From assembly GCA_963700255.1 (NCBI GenBank), contig CAVOWW010000004.1, forward strand, positions 28,950-92,949: 64,000 nucleotides of DNA, written 5' to 3'. How positions within the stretch are numbered: position 1 is the first letter of the stretch; the number at the start of each line of letters is the position of its first letter. The translations under genes were made by a program, and so were the position numbers. A model generated the notes under the pieces. It saw nothing but the letters and a program-made list of their open reading frames with translations. It was not told where the DNA came from and ran no database searches. Of this stretch, positions 46,640 through 56,572 are shown one piece after another. Source of the stretch: UBA10649 sp963700255. GTDB taxonomy: Bacteria; Actinomycetota; Actinomycetes; S36-B12.

Positions 46640-47512
46640 GTGACGGAGGCCCCCTTCCAGCGGCACTTCGCCGACCGGATGTCCCTGCAGCAGGTCGACC
46701 GTGACATCTTCACCGGCTGGTGTCATTCGGGATCGCCCCTGCGGGCGTACGGCGGCCAGATCGCGGCACAGTCGCTGATGGCTGCGGGGCAGACCGTCGA
46801 TGCCGACGAGCGGCGCGTGCACAGCCTGCACGGCTACTTCCTTCGGCCCGGCCAGACCAAGGACTCGATCACGTACCTGGTGGACCGACCGCGCGACGGT
46901 CGATCATTCTCGACTCGCGTCGTGCGTGCCGTGCAGCACGGCGAGACCATCTTCATGATGACGGCCTCGTTCGCCGTGGCAGACGAGGGCCCGTCGCACC
47001 AGTTCACCAGGCCGGACCTTCCCCGACCCGACATGGTGGCGGACATCCCCGTCCCGCTCCCCGCCTATCTGGAAGGGGCCTCGACGCCCGGTGAGCTGGA
47101 CTATCCCGACTCGGCCATCATCAGCCTGCGCATCGTGGAGCCGAACTCGCCCATCACCCTCGAGGACGGCCGCTACGAGCGCATGGCATGGGTGCGGATC
47201 GAGGAGGACCTCCCCGACGACTCCCTCATCCAGTCGTGCGCACTAACCTACCTGTCGGATCTCACCATGGTGAGCACCGCCCTGGCCCCGCACAGCGGGG
47301 TCCTGCAGCGACCGCTTCTCCAGCTCGCGTCGATCGACCACGCGGTGTGGTTCCACGCTCCCACGCGGGCCGACCAGTGGCTGCTCTTCGCCCAGGACAC
47401 CCCCTCGGCGCGCGGTGGCCACGGGCTGGCCCGGGGCCTGTTCTTCGATGGTGACGGGACCCTCGTGGCATCGGTGGTCCAGGAGTCCCTCATGCGCCTG
47501 AGGCATCGGTGA
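46640..47512 (+). CDS. tesB: Acyl-CoA thioesterase II
   Basis: 290 residues, a double-hotdog TesB: QVDRDIFTGWCHSGSPLRAYGGQIAAQSLMAAGQTV at the start, HGYFLRPGQTKDSITYLVDRPRDGRSFSTRVVRAVQHG in the middle, and LTYLSDLTMVSTAL with LASIDHAVWFHAPTRADQWLLFAQDTPSARGGHGLARG at the end (the D-S-Q triad region). Hydrolyses acyl-CoA. GTG start, leaderless promoter. Confidence 0.94.
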   Translation: MTEAPFQRHFADRMSLQQVDRDIFTGWCHSGSPLRAYGGQIAAQSLMAAGQTVDADERRVHSLHGYFLRPGQTKDSITYLVDRPRDGRSFSTRVVRAVQHGETIFMMTASFAVADEGPSHQFTRPDLPRPDMVADIPVPLPAYLEGASTPGELDYPDSAIISLRIVEPNSPITLEDGRYERMAWVRIEEDLPDDSLIQSCALTYLSDLTMVSTALAPHSGVLQRPLLQLASIDHAVWFHAPTRADQWLLFAQDTPSARGGHGLARGLFFDGDGTLVASVVQESLMRLRHR

Positions 47513-48132
47513 TCCTGGTCATCCTCGCCGGGATGGCCGGGGCGGTCGCGGGGATCGCTTCCCGACGATTCGTGACCGCTGAGACCGATGCAGCGGCCTC
47601 AGCGGTCGTGCTCGCCGTCGCGACGGGCACCCTGACCGCGCTGGCCGCCTGGCGCTTCGGAGCCGCGTGGGAGCTGCCCGCCTACCTGTACTTCGCCGCG
47701 GTCAGCGTGCCGCTTGCCCTCATCGACCTTCGCACCCTGCGTCTGCCCAACGCGCTGACGCTGTCCGCCTACCCCATCGTGGCGGTCCTGCTCCTGCTTC
47801 CGGCACTGCTGGCTGATGGCTGGAGCTCGTACGCGCGCGCGCTGCTGGCAGGAGCGAGCGTCCTCGCGCTGTTCGTCGTGCTCCACCTGGTCAACCCCGC
47901 CGGCATGGGCCTCGGCGACGTCAAACTCGCGGGGCCGATGGGGGCGATGCTGGGGTGGGTCTCGTGGCAGGCCGTCCTGACCGGGGTCGTGATCGGGTTC
48001 GTCCTTGCGGCTGCGGTCGGGATCGCCTTGATCGTTGCGAGGCGGGCGGATCGGAAGTCAGCGCTGCCGTTCGGTCCGTTCATGCTTGCCGGTTCGTGGA
48101 CTGCCATTCTCATCCCGGCACTGACGTCCTGA
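47509..48132 (+). CDS. cpaA: Prepilin peptidase, A24 family (TadV/CpaA)
   Basis: 207 residues, six hydrophobic spans. The two catalytic Asp are in VPLALIDLRTLRLPNALTL and GMGLGDVKLAGPMGAMLG. It cleaves the leader of Flp-type prepilins and serves the Tad locus that lies convergently beside it. GTG overlaps the tesB stop (GTGA), an odd pairing that may be only incidental. Confidence 0.9.
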   Translation: MILVILAGMAGAVAGIASRRFVTAETDAAASAVVLAVATGTLTALAAWRFGAAWELPAYLYFAAVSVPLALIDLRTLRLPNALTLSAYPIVAVLLLLPALLADGWSSYARALLAGASVLALFVVLHLVNPAGMGLGDVKLAGPMGAMLGWVSWQAVLTGVVIGFVLAAAVGIALIVARRADRKSALPFGPFMLAGSWTAILIPALTS

Positions 48133-48150
48133 CCTAGATGGACAGAACAC

Positions 48151-49061
48151 CTAGATCTGCGAGAACAGCTGAACCAGACTGTAGGCGGCCGGCCCGAGGA
48201 TGATGACGAAGAGTGCGGGCAGGAAGCACAGCATGAGTGGCATGAGGATCTTCAACGGGACCTTCTGAGCCTGCTCGCGTGCACGTGCGTACCTCTTGGC
48301 CCGCATCTCGCGTGCCTGCTCCCGCAGCACCGCCGCGACCGGCACGCCGAGCTTGTCGACCTGCATCATGGCCCATACGAAGCGCTGCACGTCCTCCTGC
48401 CGGGTACGTCCCGCCATGGCCTCGAGTGCCTGGCTCCGGGAACGCCCAAGCTGCATCTCCTTCAGCGCGACCGAGAACTCCTCGGCGACCGGACCCTTCT
48501 GGTTGTTCGCCACCTGGGTGAGCGCGGCCTGGAAGCTGAGCCCCGATTCGACGCACAGGTTCAGCAGGTCGAGGGCATCGGGAAGCCTCTTCGTCATCTC
48601 CTGCTCGCGCTTGATCCCCTCGTTGTAAACGAGGAGTCCGGCACGAAGAAGCCGACCACCGCGAACACCGGGATCGCGAGCCACCACGTGCCACCGAGCA
48701 GCATGCCGATGAGCAGGCCGAAGAGCAGGCCGGCGAACAGGTAGACCACTTTCCGGATGATCACATCCTCGACCGCAGCCGGGTCGTTGCGGCCGGCGTA
48801 CAGGGTCTGCCGCTCGATTCGCCGCCGGGCTCCCGCAGGCGTCAGTCGGTCGCCCAGCCAGATGGCGCTGCTGCGGATGAGCGAATCCTGCTGCTCGACC
48901 CGGGCAAGCACGGAGTGCGGATCGCTGGACGCGTAGCCGGCGACCATCGCGAGGGAGCGTCGCTTGATGCGCGCGTCGCGTCCGCGAACGAGCATGACGC
49001 CCACGTACACGATCACCGCGAAGACGATGAGCGCGGCAAGGATGGGGATGAGGGAGTTCAT
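48151..49061 (-). pseudogene. tadC: Tad pilus platform protein TadC (frame broken)
   Basis: Two frames join to one type II secretion F-domain protein of about 300 residues. The N-terminal piece starts at ATG 49061 (MNSLIPILAALIVFAVIVYVGVML) and runs to GFFVPD; the C-terminal piece, LVYNEGIKREQEMTKRLPDALDLL, continues to 48151. One base is missing near 48640. TadC with TadB forms the inner-membrane platform of the pilus. ATG overlaps the upstream stop (ATGA). Confidence 0.82.
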
Positions 49062-51036
49062 CAGACCTCGATCTTCACGAGCTTGCGCATCCAGATGAAG
49101 CCGAGGATGAACAGGATGAACAGGACTCCGAGCGCGACGTAGCCGATCACGTTGGTCCAGAAGAACGAGACGTACGTGCGGTTGGCGACCATCATGTACA
49201 GGAAGAGTCCGACCGGCAGGGCTGCCAGGACGTAGCCGGACAGCCGTCCCTCCGCCGACAGTGTGCGGACCTCGCGCCTCAGCTCCGCACGGCTCTTGAT
49301 CGTCGCGGCGGCCGTCTCCAGAATGTTGGACAGGTTTCCGCCCACCTCGCGTTGGATCCCCAGCGCCAGCACCGTCCACTTGAGGTCCTCGCTGCGCATC
49401 CGTTCGGCCACCCGCGTGAGGGCGGGCTCCAGGAGGGACCCCATCTGGGCTTCCCGGAGAGCGCGCCGCATCTGGCGGCTGACCTCGCCCTTGCCATCGG
49501 CGGCACTCGAGTCAAGCCCCTGCTGGAAGGACAGGCCGGAGCGGAGCGCGCTCGCGATCAGCATCAGGAAGTCCGGCAGCTCCTCCTCGAAGGCCTTGCG
49601 TCGAGCAGCCTCCTTCCTGTTGATCCACAGGGCCGTCACGAACCAGCCGATCAACCCGCCCGCGATGAGGCCGAGCAGGAAGTTGCCCACCAGCAGGGCG
49701 AGGATCAGCCCGACACCCAGAGCTGCGGTGATCCTGATGAGGACCCATGCGGCCACTCCCGATCGACAGCCCCGCGTTGTCGAGCTTGGTGTCGATCCGT
49801 GCGTAGAAGCCCTTCGTCGACATCCACTCGTCGAGGCCGTCCAGCAGGCCACCCTGCCGGGGATCCGGACGCAGGCCGACCGGTGCCACCGGTCTTCATC
49901 ACATCCGAGTACCAGAGGACCTGCTCAACCCGCAGCCGAGAGGTCTGCTGATGGCGGTAGGACGCGAAGGCCAAGGCCCCGGTGATCACGATCAGACCAG
50001 CGAGCACGGCCACCAGCACGGGCGTCCAGGAGTCCGTGGCGCGTTCGACGATGACCTCATCGGGAACGACTCCGTTCGTGTCCGTACCGGGCGGCACCAC
50101 GGGCGGCACCGTGCCAGCTGCGCCGCCCTCGGCAACGAGTTCGTCACTTCGGGGCAGCTGGCTCGTGCCGGTGTACTCGACGTCGCCGAGGGTCACGTTC
50201 ACGATCGCGAACTTGCCGCTCGCCTCGACCTCCGGAGGAACCGAAGCGGTGACAGCCACCTTGCCGCCGAACGCACCCGTCGCCTCGTCGAACGCCTTGC
50301 CGAGGCCGTCCACGTCGGTTGCCAGGAGGAACTGGCCGCCACTGGAGCTGGACAACGAGCGGAGCACCTGCGCATGCGAGACCGTGGGGGTCAGCGCCAC
50401 CACGTCGATCGGGATCCCCTCGGCTGCCGCGCGCGAGGTCACGTCGTCCACGGTCGCCGCACTGGCCGTGTCGCCGCCATCGCTCATGACCAGCAGTCGG
50501 GCGCCGAGCTGCGGGTTCGCCAGGTCGAGTCCCGTGATGATGCCGTCCCACAATGCCGTCCGGCGACCGGCCGTCAGGCCGTTGATGGCACTGATGACGG
50601 CTTCCTTGTCGCGCGTGGGCCGGACATCCACCGTCACCGTGTCGTTGAACGACACCAGCCCCAGCTCGACGTCGTCCGGCACCCCGTTCACGTAGCTGAT
50701 CGCCGCCTCCTTCGCGGCCACCAGCCGTTCGCCACGCATCGATCCGCTCACGTCCAGGACGAGGATCGACTCCTGCGGTGCGTTGACCTCGACGATCGGC
50801 GTTGCCTCCGACGGCACCTCGACCCCGGAGATGACCACGGTTGATGTCACGTCAACCCCTGGTGCGGCGCCCGCCACCTCAGGTGCCAGGTAGACGAGGA
50901 ATTCGACGTCACGACCCGTCTGGCCAACCACCTGCACGGACTTGGCCTCGTCAGCCGCCGCGGGTCCGGCCAAGCCGACAACACAGCTCGCGAGCACCAC
51001 GATGGCTGCGCCGAGGTGTCGAAGGCGGGGCATCAC
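49061..51036 (-). pseudogene. VWA domain-TadB fusion protein (two frame breaks)
   Basis: Three frames in order give one protein of about 650 residues: signal peptide and VWA domain (MIDAS ILVLDVSGSMRGE, later DGGDTASAATVDD), a membrane helix (LVAVLAGLIVITGALAFASY), RVEQVLWYSDVM; then after a break near 49890 LDGLDEWMSTKGFYARIDTKLDNAGLSIGSG; then after a break near 49755 a TadB F-domain (ELPDFLMLIASALRSGLSFQQGL). The secreted VWA part would sit outside the cell on the pilus platform. GTG overlaps the tadA stop. Confidence 0.78.
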
Positions 51037-52391
51037 TTGCCCCAGGGCACGCGGAAGTGCTCGGAGCTGAGCTCGACTCCGTGGTCAGCGAGCTGGTCGG
51101 TGAAGTTGGGGGTGATGCCGGTCGGGAGCAGACGGCCCGGGCTGCCGGACTCCTCAGCATTCATGTAGTCGAACGCGAACAGGTCCTGCATGAGCACGGT
51201 GTCGCCCTCAAGACCGGTGATCTCGGAGATCTGCACGACGTGCCGGGAGCCGTCACGCAACCGCGCCTGCTGGACAACCAGATGGATCGCGGACACGACC
51301 TGCTCGCGAATGACGCGGACGGGCAGGTCCATGCCCGCCATGAGGACCATCGTCTCGATACGGCTGAGTGCGTCACGAGGAGTGTTCGCGTGCACGGTCG
51401 AGAGCGAGCCGTCGTGGCCGGTGTTCATCGCCTGCAGCATGTCGAGCGCTGCCGCGTCGCGAACCTCGCCCACGATGATGCGGTCAGGTCGCATGCGGAG
51501 CGAGTTGCGGACGAGGTCGCGGATCGTGACCTGACCCTGCCCCTCCACGTTGGACGGGCGGGACTCCAGTCGAAGGACGTGGGGCTGGCTGAGCTGGAGC
51601 TCGGCGGCGTCCTCGACCGTGATGATGCGCTCATCATCGGGGATGAACGACGACATCACGTTCAACGTGGTGGTCTTGCCCGAGCCCGTACCGCCGCTGA
51701 TGAGGATGTTGAGCCGGCCGCGCACGCAGGCGTCGAGCACCTCGGCGGCCGGACGGGTCAGGGTCCCGATGGTGACGAGGTCCTTGACCGTGAACGGCTC
51801 CTTGGAGAACTTGCGGATCGTCAGGGAGCAGCCGTCGAGCGCGATGGGAGGCAGCACGGCGTTCACACGGCTGCCGTCAGGCAGGCGGGCGTCGACCATC
51901 GGACTCGCCTCATCCACACGACGCCCGACCCGGGACACGATGCGATCGATGGTCCGGCGCAGGTGGTCCTCGTCGGAGAACTTCAGATCGGCCTGATAGA
52001 GGCGTCCCCCGCGCTCGACGAAGATCGCGTCGGCCCGGTTGACCATGATCTCCGTGATCTCCGGGTCGCGCAGGAGCGGTTCGAGGGGACCGTTTCCGAG
52101 GATGTCGTCGATGATCTCCTGGCTGATCCGCGCCCGGTCGCTCGTGGACAGGGGCTTCTTCGACTTCGCGAGAACTGTCTGGATGGCGTTGAAGACGCTC
52201 TCCTGGAGGACCCGTTCCTCCATCTGGCCCGCGTACGCCTGCTGGCCCAGCGACTGCATGAGGTTGTCATGCACCTCGTGCTTCAGAGCCGAGTACTCGT
52301 CGTGCTGCAGGCCGACGCCTGGGGATGCGTGCGCCATCGCGGCCACGCTGCGGGGCTGGCCCGCCTGGTTGAGACGCTCCGCGAGACCCAT
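51033..52391 (-). CDS. tadA: Tad pilus assembly ATPase TadA/CpaF
   Basis: 452 residues of the secretion ATPase family. Walker A SGGTGSGKTTTLN, Asp box ITVEDAAELQL, Walker B RPDRIIVGEVRDAAALDMLQAMNTGHDGSLSTVHANTPRDAL. Powers Flp pilus assembly. Start ATG 52391, two bases after the tadZ stop; earlier codons lie inside tadZ. Intact, unlike its neighbours. Confidence 0.95.
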   Translation of the reverse strand: MGLAERLNQAGQPRSVAAMAHASPGVGLQHDEYSALKHEVHDNLMQSLGQQAYAGQMEERVLQESVFNAIQTVLAKSKKPLSTSDRARISQEIIDDILGNGPLEPLLRDPEITEIMVNRADAIFVERGGRLYQADLKFSDEDHLRRTIDRIVSRVGRRVDEASPMVDARLPDGSRVNAVLPPIALDGCSLTIRKFSKEPFTVKDLVTIGTLTRPAAEVLDACVRGRLNILISGGTGSGKTTTLNVMSSFIPDDERIITVEDAAELQLSQPHVLRLESRPSNVEGQGQVTIRDLVRNSLRMRPDRIIVGEVRDAAALDMLQAMNTGHDGSLSTVHANTPRDALSRIETMVLMAGMDLPVRVIREQVVSAIHLVVQQARLRDGSRHVVQISEITGLEGDTVLMQDLFAFDYMNAEESGSPGRLLPTGITPNFTDQLADHGVELSSEHFRVPWGK

Positions 52392-52393
52392 GG

Positions 52394-53562
52394 CTAGCCC
52401 CGCTTGAAGAGCGACCGCTTCACGGGCGCCGCCGGCTTGGATGTGGCGGATGTCTTGCGAAGCTTGTCCGCGAGTTCGAAGAAGGCACGACCCACAGCGT
52501 GCTTCGGGCTCGCTTCGACCACAGTGACACCCTCGTTGAGCCGGGCCGGCACCTCCACGCTTGACGGGATCTCCACGGAGATGGGCACGCCGACGGTGCG
52601 TTCGATATCTGATGCGGTGAGCCCCACGCGAGACCCCCCGCGGTTGAGGATCACCTGCCACTTGGTCCTGGGGAACCCCAGGTTGTCAAGGGTGTCGAGG
52701 GTGACCTTCAGGTTCTTCAGGGCGGGCATGTCCAACGTGGTGAGCAGGATGTACACATCGGCCAGATCGAAGCACTTGAGCACCACGTCGGTGAAGGCGG
52801 GTGGCGCATCGATGACGACGTACTCGTACATGCTCGCCGCGACCTGGACGATCTCACCGGCCAGGGCTGCGGACACGAACTCCGCGTCAGACGGCTTCGT
52901 GGGCGCAAGGAGGGCATCCATGTTCGCCTTGTAGGGCACCACCAAGGAGGCAGCGTCCGCTCGTCCAGGCCGCCCTGCATGCCCAGGGCATCACTGATGG
53001 TGCGCGTCGGGTCCATCTGCAGCGCGATGGCGACATCGCCCGTCTCGAGATCGAAGTCGAGCAGGCACACTGAACCCGCGTCCGGCCCGGAGGACAGGGC
53101 GGCCGCGAGGTTCGTCGAGATCGTGGTCTTGCCGCATCCGCCCTTCGACGAGAAGACCAGGATGATCTTCCCGCCGCGGGTCGACCCGTCCCCGGACTCC
53201 ACATTTCGGAGCTGCTCGGATACGGCCATGGACCGCTTGCACGCTCCGACGAGTGCCTCGACATCATCGGCCAGCACGACCTCACGGACGCCGGCGCGCA
53301 GCGCCTCCGTCATCGTCGAGACCTCCATGCGGCGACGCATGAGCACGACCCCGAGGAACGGACGCCGCAGCCGGTAGGTCTCGGCGACCTCCGTGGCGAC
53401 AGCCATGGTCACGTCCGGCCCGACCACGACGAGATCCTCATCAGGATTGCTCTCGAGGTACTGGTCCAGCTTCTGGGCAGTCTCGACTACCGCGACATCG
53501 TCGGCCAGCGTGAACCGGAATCGATCCGCGTCGCGTTCGGTATCCCCTAGTACAACAGGCAC
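52394..53562 (-). pseudogene. tadZ: TadZ/CpaE-like localisation ATPase (frame broken)
   Basis: A receiver-like N-terminus (VPVVLGDTERDADRFRF..., VVVGPDVTMAV) leads to a MinD/ParA-type ATPase: deviant Walker A FSSKGGCGKTTISTNLA, then LLDFDLETGDVAIALQ. One base is missing near 52945; after it SLVVPYKANMDALLAP, YVVIDAPPAFTDVVLK and VILNRGGSRVGL complete the fold (about 389 residues). It places the Tad machine at a cell pole. GTG start. Confidence 0.82.
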
Positions 53563-53574
53563 GTCCGGTCCCCT

Positions 53575-54327
53575 CTAGTCGAACAGATTGCCAGCAGTGG
53601 TGCCGTTGCTCCGGACGACCTCGGTGCCGTCACCCAGGAGTCCGAAGTACAAGGAGCCGGTCTGCGAGGCAAGGATGATCTTCTCTGCCTCCGCCTGATC
53701 GACGCCGAGAGTGATGAGGGAGGACGCCACAGGGGTCGCCGTGGTGCCGTCGGGATTCGTCGCGGCGAGGGATGCCGTCTCGCCCACGCCGAGGATGAGG
53801 GCCCGGTCGACCAGCACCCTCGTGGTGAGCTCACCCGTGGGGGCTTCCCCTTCGATCGGTGCAGCGCCCCCACTCGTGTACGAGTTGAAGATCACGACCT
53901 CTGCGCCCGGTCGAAGGAAGTTGCCCACTCGCTGCACGTCACCGAGGTTGATCGCAATGGCCATCAGGCCGTCAGGAACGGACACCGGCGTGACATCGGG
54001 AAGCTCCGCGGCGAAGTTGGTGGTGAGCAGGATCTGCCCCGGGCTGATCTGCGTGATGGCGAGCTGGGCCGAGTTCTCGGGAGTGATGGCAGTCAGGTAC
54101 CCCGTCGGCGCCATGTCGGCCGGCACCTGGGTCTGCTCCACGAGTCCACCGGCTGAGGCATCGCCGAGCGAGATCCCGCGGGGGATCGTTGCGGTCGACA
54201 CGAGCACCGTCACCGGCTGCTGCTCATCGAGGACGCGCTGCTCGGCTCCCCTCGTGTAGAAGAACACGAGTCCTGCGGCGATGATCGCCAGCACGACGGC
54301 CAGAATGATCGGCAGCCACCTCTTCAT
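53575..54327 (-). CDS. cpaB: Flp pilus assembly protein CpaB/RcpC
   Basis: 250 residues: one membrane helix (LPIILAVVLAIIAAGLVFFY), a SAF domain (VTVLVSTATIPRGISLGDASA...PGQILLTTNFA) and an RcpC-like C-terminal part (MAIAINLGDVQRVGNFLRPGAEVVIFNSY). Periplasmic-side component of the Tad apparatus. Intact. Confidence 0.9.
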   Translation of the reverse strand: MKRWLPIILAVVLAIIAAGLVFFYTRGAEQRVLDEQQPVTVLVSTATIPRGISLGDASAGGLVEQTQVPADMAPTGYLTAITPENSAQLAITQISPGQILLTTNFAAELPDVTPVSVPDGLMAIAINLGDVQRVGNFLRPGAEVVIFNSYTSGGAAPIEGEAPTGELTTRVLVDRALILGVGETASLAATNPDGTTATPVASSLITLGVDQAEAEKIILASQTGSLYFGLLGDGTEVVRSNGTTAGNLFD

Positions 54328-54513
54328 GCCCCCACCCTATCTATCCGTTTGTCTGTTTCGCGGCATTCACGCAGCAAACTGACCGAACCGGCGATTCGCC
54401 TCGCCGTGATGACACCGACGTCGAGCGATGCGACCTGTCGACGGGGCACACCGGAGCCAACCGGCAGGTTCCGTCCGCGGTCGCGAATCGAACCTCCCGG
54501 CAAGACGAACTCA

Positions 54514-54554
54514 GCCTCCGCGGCTCGACGCTAGTGCGTGTGAGCCGCGGAGGC
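54514..54554 (-). terminator. Stem-loop between flp pilin and cpaB
   Basis: A 13-bp perfect stem GCCTCCGCGGCTC/GAGCCGCGGAGGC with a 15-base loop, just downstream of the first flp gene. Probably an attenuator or mRNA 3' stabiliser that lets pilin outnumber the machine; no long T-run. Confidence 0.5.
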
Positions 54555-54596
54555 GAGTCCGACGTCGTGCGGTGAATCTAGGTTTCTGAGCAGAGA

Positions 54597-54788
54597 CTAG
54601 ACCGACGACCCGACCTCGTTGAACGTCTCGTGCAGGTTGCTGCCGAGGGCGAAGACGGCGACGATGATGACGACCGCGATGAGGGCAACGAGCAGGCCGT
54701 ACTCAACGGCGGTGGCGCCGCGATCGCCCTGGAGCTCGGCGCGCTTCTGGATCATGAGCATGTGTGCCTTGATGGCCAGCGACTTCAT
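54597..54788 (-). CDS. flp: Flp/Fap-type pilin 1
   Basis: 63 residues: charged leader MKSLAIKAHMLMIQKRAELQGDRG, cleavage site G^ATAVEY with the Glu+5 and Tyr+6 of Flp pilins, hydrophobic helix GLLVALIAVVIIVAVFAL, short tail. Processed by CpaA. GGGAG precedes the ATG at 54788. Confidence 0.93.
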   Translation of the reverse strand: MKSLAIKAHMLMIQKRAELQGDRGATAVEYGLLVALIAVVIIVAVFALGSNLHETFNEVGSSV

Positions 54789-55094
54789 TGTGTTACTCCC
54801 TGAGTCTGGATGGCCCCCGTGGCCACCTGAGTGATTATGGTGTGGTGCGGTGCGAATTGTTGTGATTTGCGCCCTCGGGGGTGTCGCTGCTGGGGGTATC
54901 GGGACCAGGCCCCGGTGCGTCCCCACCTTGACTTCCCTTCGAGCGGTCGTTCCTTGCAGTGCCCCTACAGTCGCGCCCGAACTTCACGAACTCCTCACGG
55001 ACGCTTCCCATTCTCCACTCATATCGGACCGCTCATCCGCCCCACGGACCCCTGTCGTCACACGAACTTGCGGCGACGTGATCACACTCGGAGG
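54789..55094. other. Intergenic region between the two flp genes
   Basis: 306 bases, less GC-rich than the genes. Presumably the promoter region of flp 1; I see no convincing minus-10/minus-35 pair or palindrome. Confidence 0.4.
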
Positions 55095-55283
55095 TCAGGT
55101 CGCATCTGCGTACGACGAGGAGGTCTCGTCGAAGAGGCCGACCAGGTTCGCTCCGAGGGCGAAGACGGCGACGATGATGACGACGGCGATCAGCGAGGCG
55201 AGGAGCGCGTACTCGACGGCGGTGGTTCCGCGGTCACCGCGGACCGCGAAGACCAACCGAAGGGCGCCCGTTGGGATTCTCAT
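55095..55283 (-). CDS. flp: Flp/Fap-type pilin 2
   Basis: 62 residues: MRIPTGALRLVFAVRGDRG leader, G^TTAVEYALLASLIAVVIIVAVFAL, tail GANLVGLFDETSSSYADAT. Very like pilin 1 in the helix, different in leader and tail, so a diverged duplicate. The start at 55283 is chosen by leader length; ribosome site weak. Confidence 0.9.
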   Translation of the reverse strand: MRIPTGALRLVFAVRGDRGTTAVEYALLASLIAVVIIVAVFALGANLVGLFDETSSSYADAT

Positions 55284-55429
55284 GAGCGGACCACCCTTCC
55301 GATGAGGGATCGCCCACCAAGGCGGGCCATCAGACATACCGGACAATAGGTATGCCGACGCAAGGAGGATCGTCCTCGAACCTCACGATGGGCTCACGAT
55401 CGCCTTGCGATTCGCGCTCGGCCGAGCGG

Positions 55430-56414
55430 TCAGGCGGTGTCGCCCTCGCCCTCCTGCAACTGATCCATCTCCGGGACCTCGAGGTCAGCCGGAGGCTCGC
55501 TCGAGAGCCCGTCCTCCCCATCGACGACGATCTGGCCACGGCCGCCGGTCTTCGCCGCGTACAGCGCGCGACCCGAACGGGAGATGGCGCTCTCGAGCTC
55601 CTGCCCGGGGGCCCACACCGCGGCCCCCACCGACACGGTGGCGGGGATGGGGCCGGCCGTCGTCCGGATGTTGGTGCCGTTGATCCCCGCGACCAGCCGC
55701 TCCAGGGCGGGGCGGGCCGAGGATCCGTCAGCCGAGATCGCGAGCAGGAACTCGTCGCCGTCCCAGCGCGCGACGGTGTCGTGGGCGGGCAGGCGGTGAC
55801 GCAGGCGGCCTGCCACCGCCTGGAGGAACTCGTCGCCGACGTCACTGCCGTACTGCTCGTTGACGCTCTTGAAGAGGTCGCAGTCGAGGAAGGCCACGAC
55901 GCGCTCTCCCTCGTTGTTGCGCGACCCCAGCGCTCGGATGGCCCCACGGCGGTTCAGCAGGCCCGTCATCGAATCAAGGTCGGCCTGCGTCTGGAGCTGG
56001 AACTGGACGGACTTGCGCCGCTCCTGCGGCAGCGCCGCGCTCTCGGCCACGCGCAGACGGAAGCGGCTCACGATCACGGCGATCACTGCAAGCACCACGA
56101 GCGCGACCATCGGGACCAGGCTGTCCTCGGTGGCCTCGTCAGCGGGGACGAACGTGAGGACCGCCCCCGCGGCGAGGGTAGACGAAGGCGACCAGCGCCA
56201 CGAAGCCTGCCGACGCGAAGACGGCGGACATCATCGGCACCGCCGCCATCATGGCGATGAACACCGCGTGCTGGCCCGTCACGATACCCAGGGCGAAGAT
56301 GACGACGAGCACAACCAGGGGCAGGACCACCCCGCGGGTGACTTCTGACTTGCGACTGCTGTCCACTGTGACCCCATCGTCGTCGGATGCATCGGCCGGC
56401 CACCGCGTGCCCAC
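55430..56414 (-). pseudogene. Membrane GGDEF-domain protein (frame broken)
   Basis: N-terminal piece (56414 to about 56180) has two helices (VVLPLVVLVVIFALGIVTGQH, MMAAVPMMSAVFASAGFVALVAF); after one base change near 56180 it continues TLAAGAVLTFVPADEATEDSLVP, another helix, and a GGDEF domain (DSMTGLLNRRGAI, ARWDGDEFLLAI). The motif is DGDEF rather than GGDEF, which may still allow cyclase activity. No RxxD inhibitory site evident. Start uncertain: GTG 56414 or GTG 56366. Confidence 0.78.
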
Positions 56415-56498
56415 GACCCGCCGATGCTACGCGCGGAAGTCTACGCCCGAATCGTGGCGATTCACGTGATCCTCGACGTAGTCGGACGGGCTGCCGAA

Positions 56499-56518
56499 CT
56501 GGGGACCTTGGTCCCTGC
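56499..56518 (+). promoter_or_regulatory. DosR/DevR box, distal copy
   Basis: Palindrome GGGACCTTGGTCCC inside a 20-base match to TTSGGGACTWWAGTCCCSAA (12 of 14 core positions). Centred about 64.5 bases before the ATG of the stress-protein gene, which would also be the transcript start. Confidence 0.7.
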
Positions 56519-56521
56519 TAC

Positions 56522-56538
56522 CGGGGTCGGTATCCCCG
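56522..56538 (+). promoter_or_regulatory. DosR/DevR box, weaker proximal copy
   Basis: GGGGTCGGTATCCCC, centred about 43 bases before the ATG and 21.5 bases from the first box, the usual spacing of tandem DosR sites overlapping the minus-35 region. Core match is weak. Confidence 0.5.
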
Positions 56539-56560
56539 TGGCGTTCGCTTTGGGGCGCGC

Positions 56561-56566
56561 CATGCT
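56561..56566 (+). promoter_or_regulatory. Minus-10 element of the stress-protein gene
   Basis: CATGCT, six bases before the ATG, at the position used by other leaderless genes here. Confidence 0.45.
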
Positions 56567-56572
56567 GTGGGT

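Noticed and set aside
53551..55100. Missing TadE/TadF-like pseudopilins
   Set aside because: No frame in the window shows a TadE/F signal and domain, so none is claimed; they may lie elsewhere.
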